Of a DNA stretch of 64,000 bases, positions 63,411 through 64,000 are shown piece after piece. Origin of the DNA: Geothrix sp. 21YS21S-4 (GTDB lineage Bacteria > Acidobacteriota > Holophagae > Holophagales > Holophagaceae); the NCBI RefSeq assembly GCF_030845995.1, contig NZ_CP132719.1, forward strand, positions 2,170,001 through 2,234,000, written 5' to 3'. The stretch's first letter is position 1. Every line of letters starts with the position of its first letter. The notes below the pieces were generated by a model that saw only the letters and a list, made by a program, of their open reading frames with translations, searched no databases and was not told where the DNA came from. A program made the translations under genes and the position numbers.

Positions 63411-64000
63411 ATGGTCCGCCTCCTTCCCCTGCTGATCCTCCCCGCCACGATCATTTCGGCCGCCGCGCCCCCGCTGAGGATCGGGCTCGACACCCAGGCC
63501 ACCGAATGGATCGTCTCCCTGGAGGGAGGCGGCGACGTCTGCGATCGGAAAGGGACGCCGCTGCTGAAGCTGGCCCCCGACGAGAAGCTGCGCCTGTGGT
63601 GGGACAGCCGGGGAGCCGCCGATGCCACCACGGAGTACCGCATCCAGGTGGGCCGCCCCCAGACGGAGTCCGAAGCCGCGGCCTTGATGGCCCGCCTGAC
63701 GCGGATCGGGGAAATACCGGAACGGGTGAAGGTCCCCGACGCGGACACGTGGCGGATCCTCACGGGCCATTTCCCCACGGCGGCCCAGGCGGAACCCACC
63801 CTCCAGAAGCTCCAGGATCTGGGCTTCGACGAGCTGTGGGTCGCCTCCGAGGCTCGCGACGCCGCGCCGCGCAAGGGCCGGGCCCTGTATGCCGTCACCG
63901 ACCGCTACGAGCGCCGCCCCCTTCCCGTGGACGGCGTGTGGCTGCGCCCCGCGGGCGAACTGACGTTCCTCCAGGGCAAGGGCCGCTACCGGGGCAAGGT
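63411..64000 (+). CDS. Partial SpoIID/LytB-like secreted protein
   Basis: Runs off the window: 196 codons visible. Signal peptide (LLPLLILPATIISAAA), then LRIGLDTQATEWIVSLEGGG, a region with SPOR-like AQAEPTLQKLQDLGFDELWV, and VDGVWLRPAGELTFLQGKG, the start of a SpoIID-type domain. Such proteins act on peptidoglycan. The assignment is tentative because the catalytic part is missing. Confidence 0.55.
   Translation, partial: MVRLLPLLILPATIISAAAPPLRIGLDTQATEWIVSLEGGGDVCDRKGTPLLKLAPDEKLRLWWDSRGAADATTEYRIQVGRPQTESEAAALMARLTRIGEIPERVKVPDADTWRILTGHFPTAAQAEPTLQKLQDLGFDELWVASEARDAAPRKGRALYAVTDRYERRPLPVDGVWLRPAGELTFLQGKGRYRGK

Overview
This 64 kb window is dense, GC-rich bacterial chromosome. Genes are packed head to tail with many 1-4 bp stop/start overlaps, and GTG or TTG starts are used freely. 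Lipid A synthesis (LpxB), TonB/ExbD/TolR proteins, a secreted beta-barrel protein and LysM/SPOR envelope proteins show a Gram-negative cell. The mix of families (DUF2203, DUF2239, DUF4105, separate PurS/PurQ/small PurL, alkyltransferase-like protein, FeoA-FeoB with a Cys-rich partner) fits an Acidobacteriota lineage of the Holophagae (Geothrix/Holophaga) type. That placement is inference from gene content and style, not a database match.

Layout. 0-4.3 kb: a partial unknown gene, then tolR, a tonB/tolA-like gene and an Ig-repeat/SPOR protein, followed on the minus strand by a secreted protein and a RibD-C-like reductase. 4.3-8.9 kb: lpxB with an unknown coupled gene, DUF2203, alkyltransferase-like protein, purS-purQ and an AraC regulator. 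8.9-19.8 kb: a Lys/Ala-rich secreted protein, a small membrane protein, glutamine synthetase, DUF4105, purL, a PilZ protein, a B12-binding radical SAM-TPR protein and pyrF. 19.8-23.7 kb: an M1 aminopeptidase, the initiator tRNA-fMet, an IS200-type transposase flanked by hairpins, and a GIY-YIG/DUF2239 pair; this is the most accessory-looking stretch. 24-36.4 kb: a chemoreceptor, feoA-feoB plus a 55-aa Cys-rich partner absent from simple long-ORF lists, pgsA, an AI-2E-type exporter, rluB, amtB, DUF2721, ribA, nrnA, add and fur. 36.4-41.5 kb: a tautomerase/winged-helix fusion, a methyltransferase, an MFS carrier, a GNAT enzyme, RNase P RNA, exbD and tonB. 41.7-49.9 kb: a very large chemoreceptor-like protein, recO, a Spy-like protein, a transglutaminase-like protein, MarR and an ABC-F ATPase. 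50-64 kb: two secreted coiled-coil paralogues, an outer-membrane protein, an Smr-like protein, a PfkB kinase, a LysM protein, rsmG, ybeY, a TPR protein, yebC, an M14 carboxypeptidase, a Gfo/Idh/MocA oxidoreductase, a serine hydrolase and a partial SpoIID-like protein.

Functional threads: nitrogen (glutamine synthetase, AmtB), purine and pyrimidine synthesis (purS, purQ, purL, pyrF, add), iron (Feo, Fur, two TonB-type systems without a local ExbB/TolQ), and translation or RNA maintenance (rnpB, initiator tRNA, rluB, rsmG, ybeY, yebC, nrnA).

No CRISPR array, prophage or obvious secondary-metabolite cluster was seen. The most unusual features are non-textbook ones: a duplicated yebC 3' end whose copies keep a hairpin with compensating base changes; a dispersed palindromic CACCAAG element; a recurrent TA-n-ACTGG box 5-40 bases before starts; an 855-aa chemoreceptor-like protein with a degenerate signalling tip and a large unknown C-terminal region; a PilZ protein with a receiver-like domain lacking its aspartate; a tautomerase/winged-helix fusion divergent from fur; and a long nested hairpin in front of amtB.
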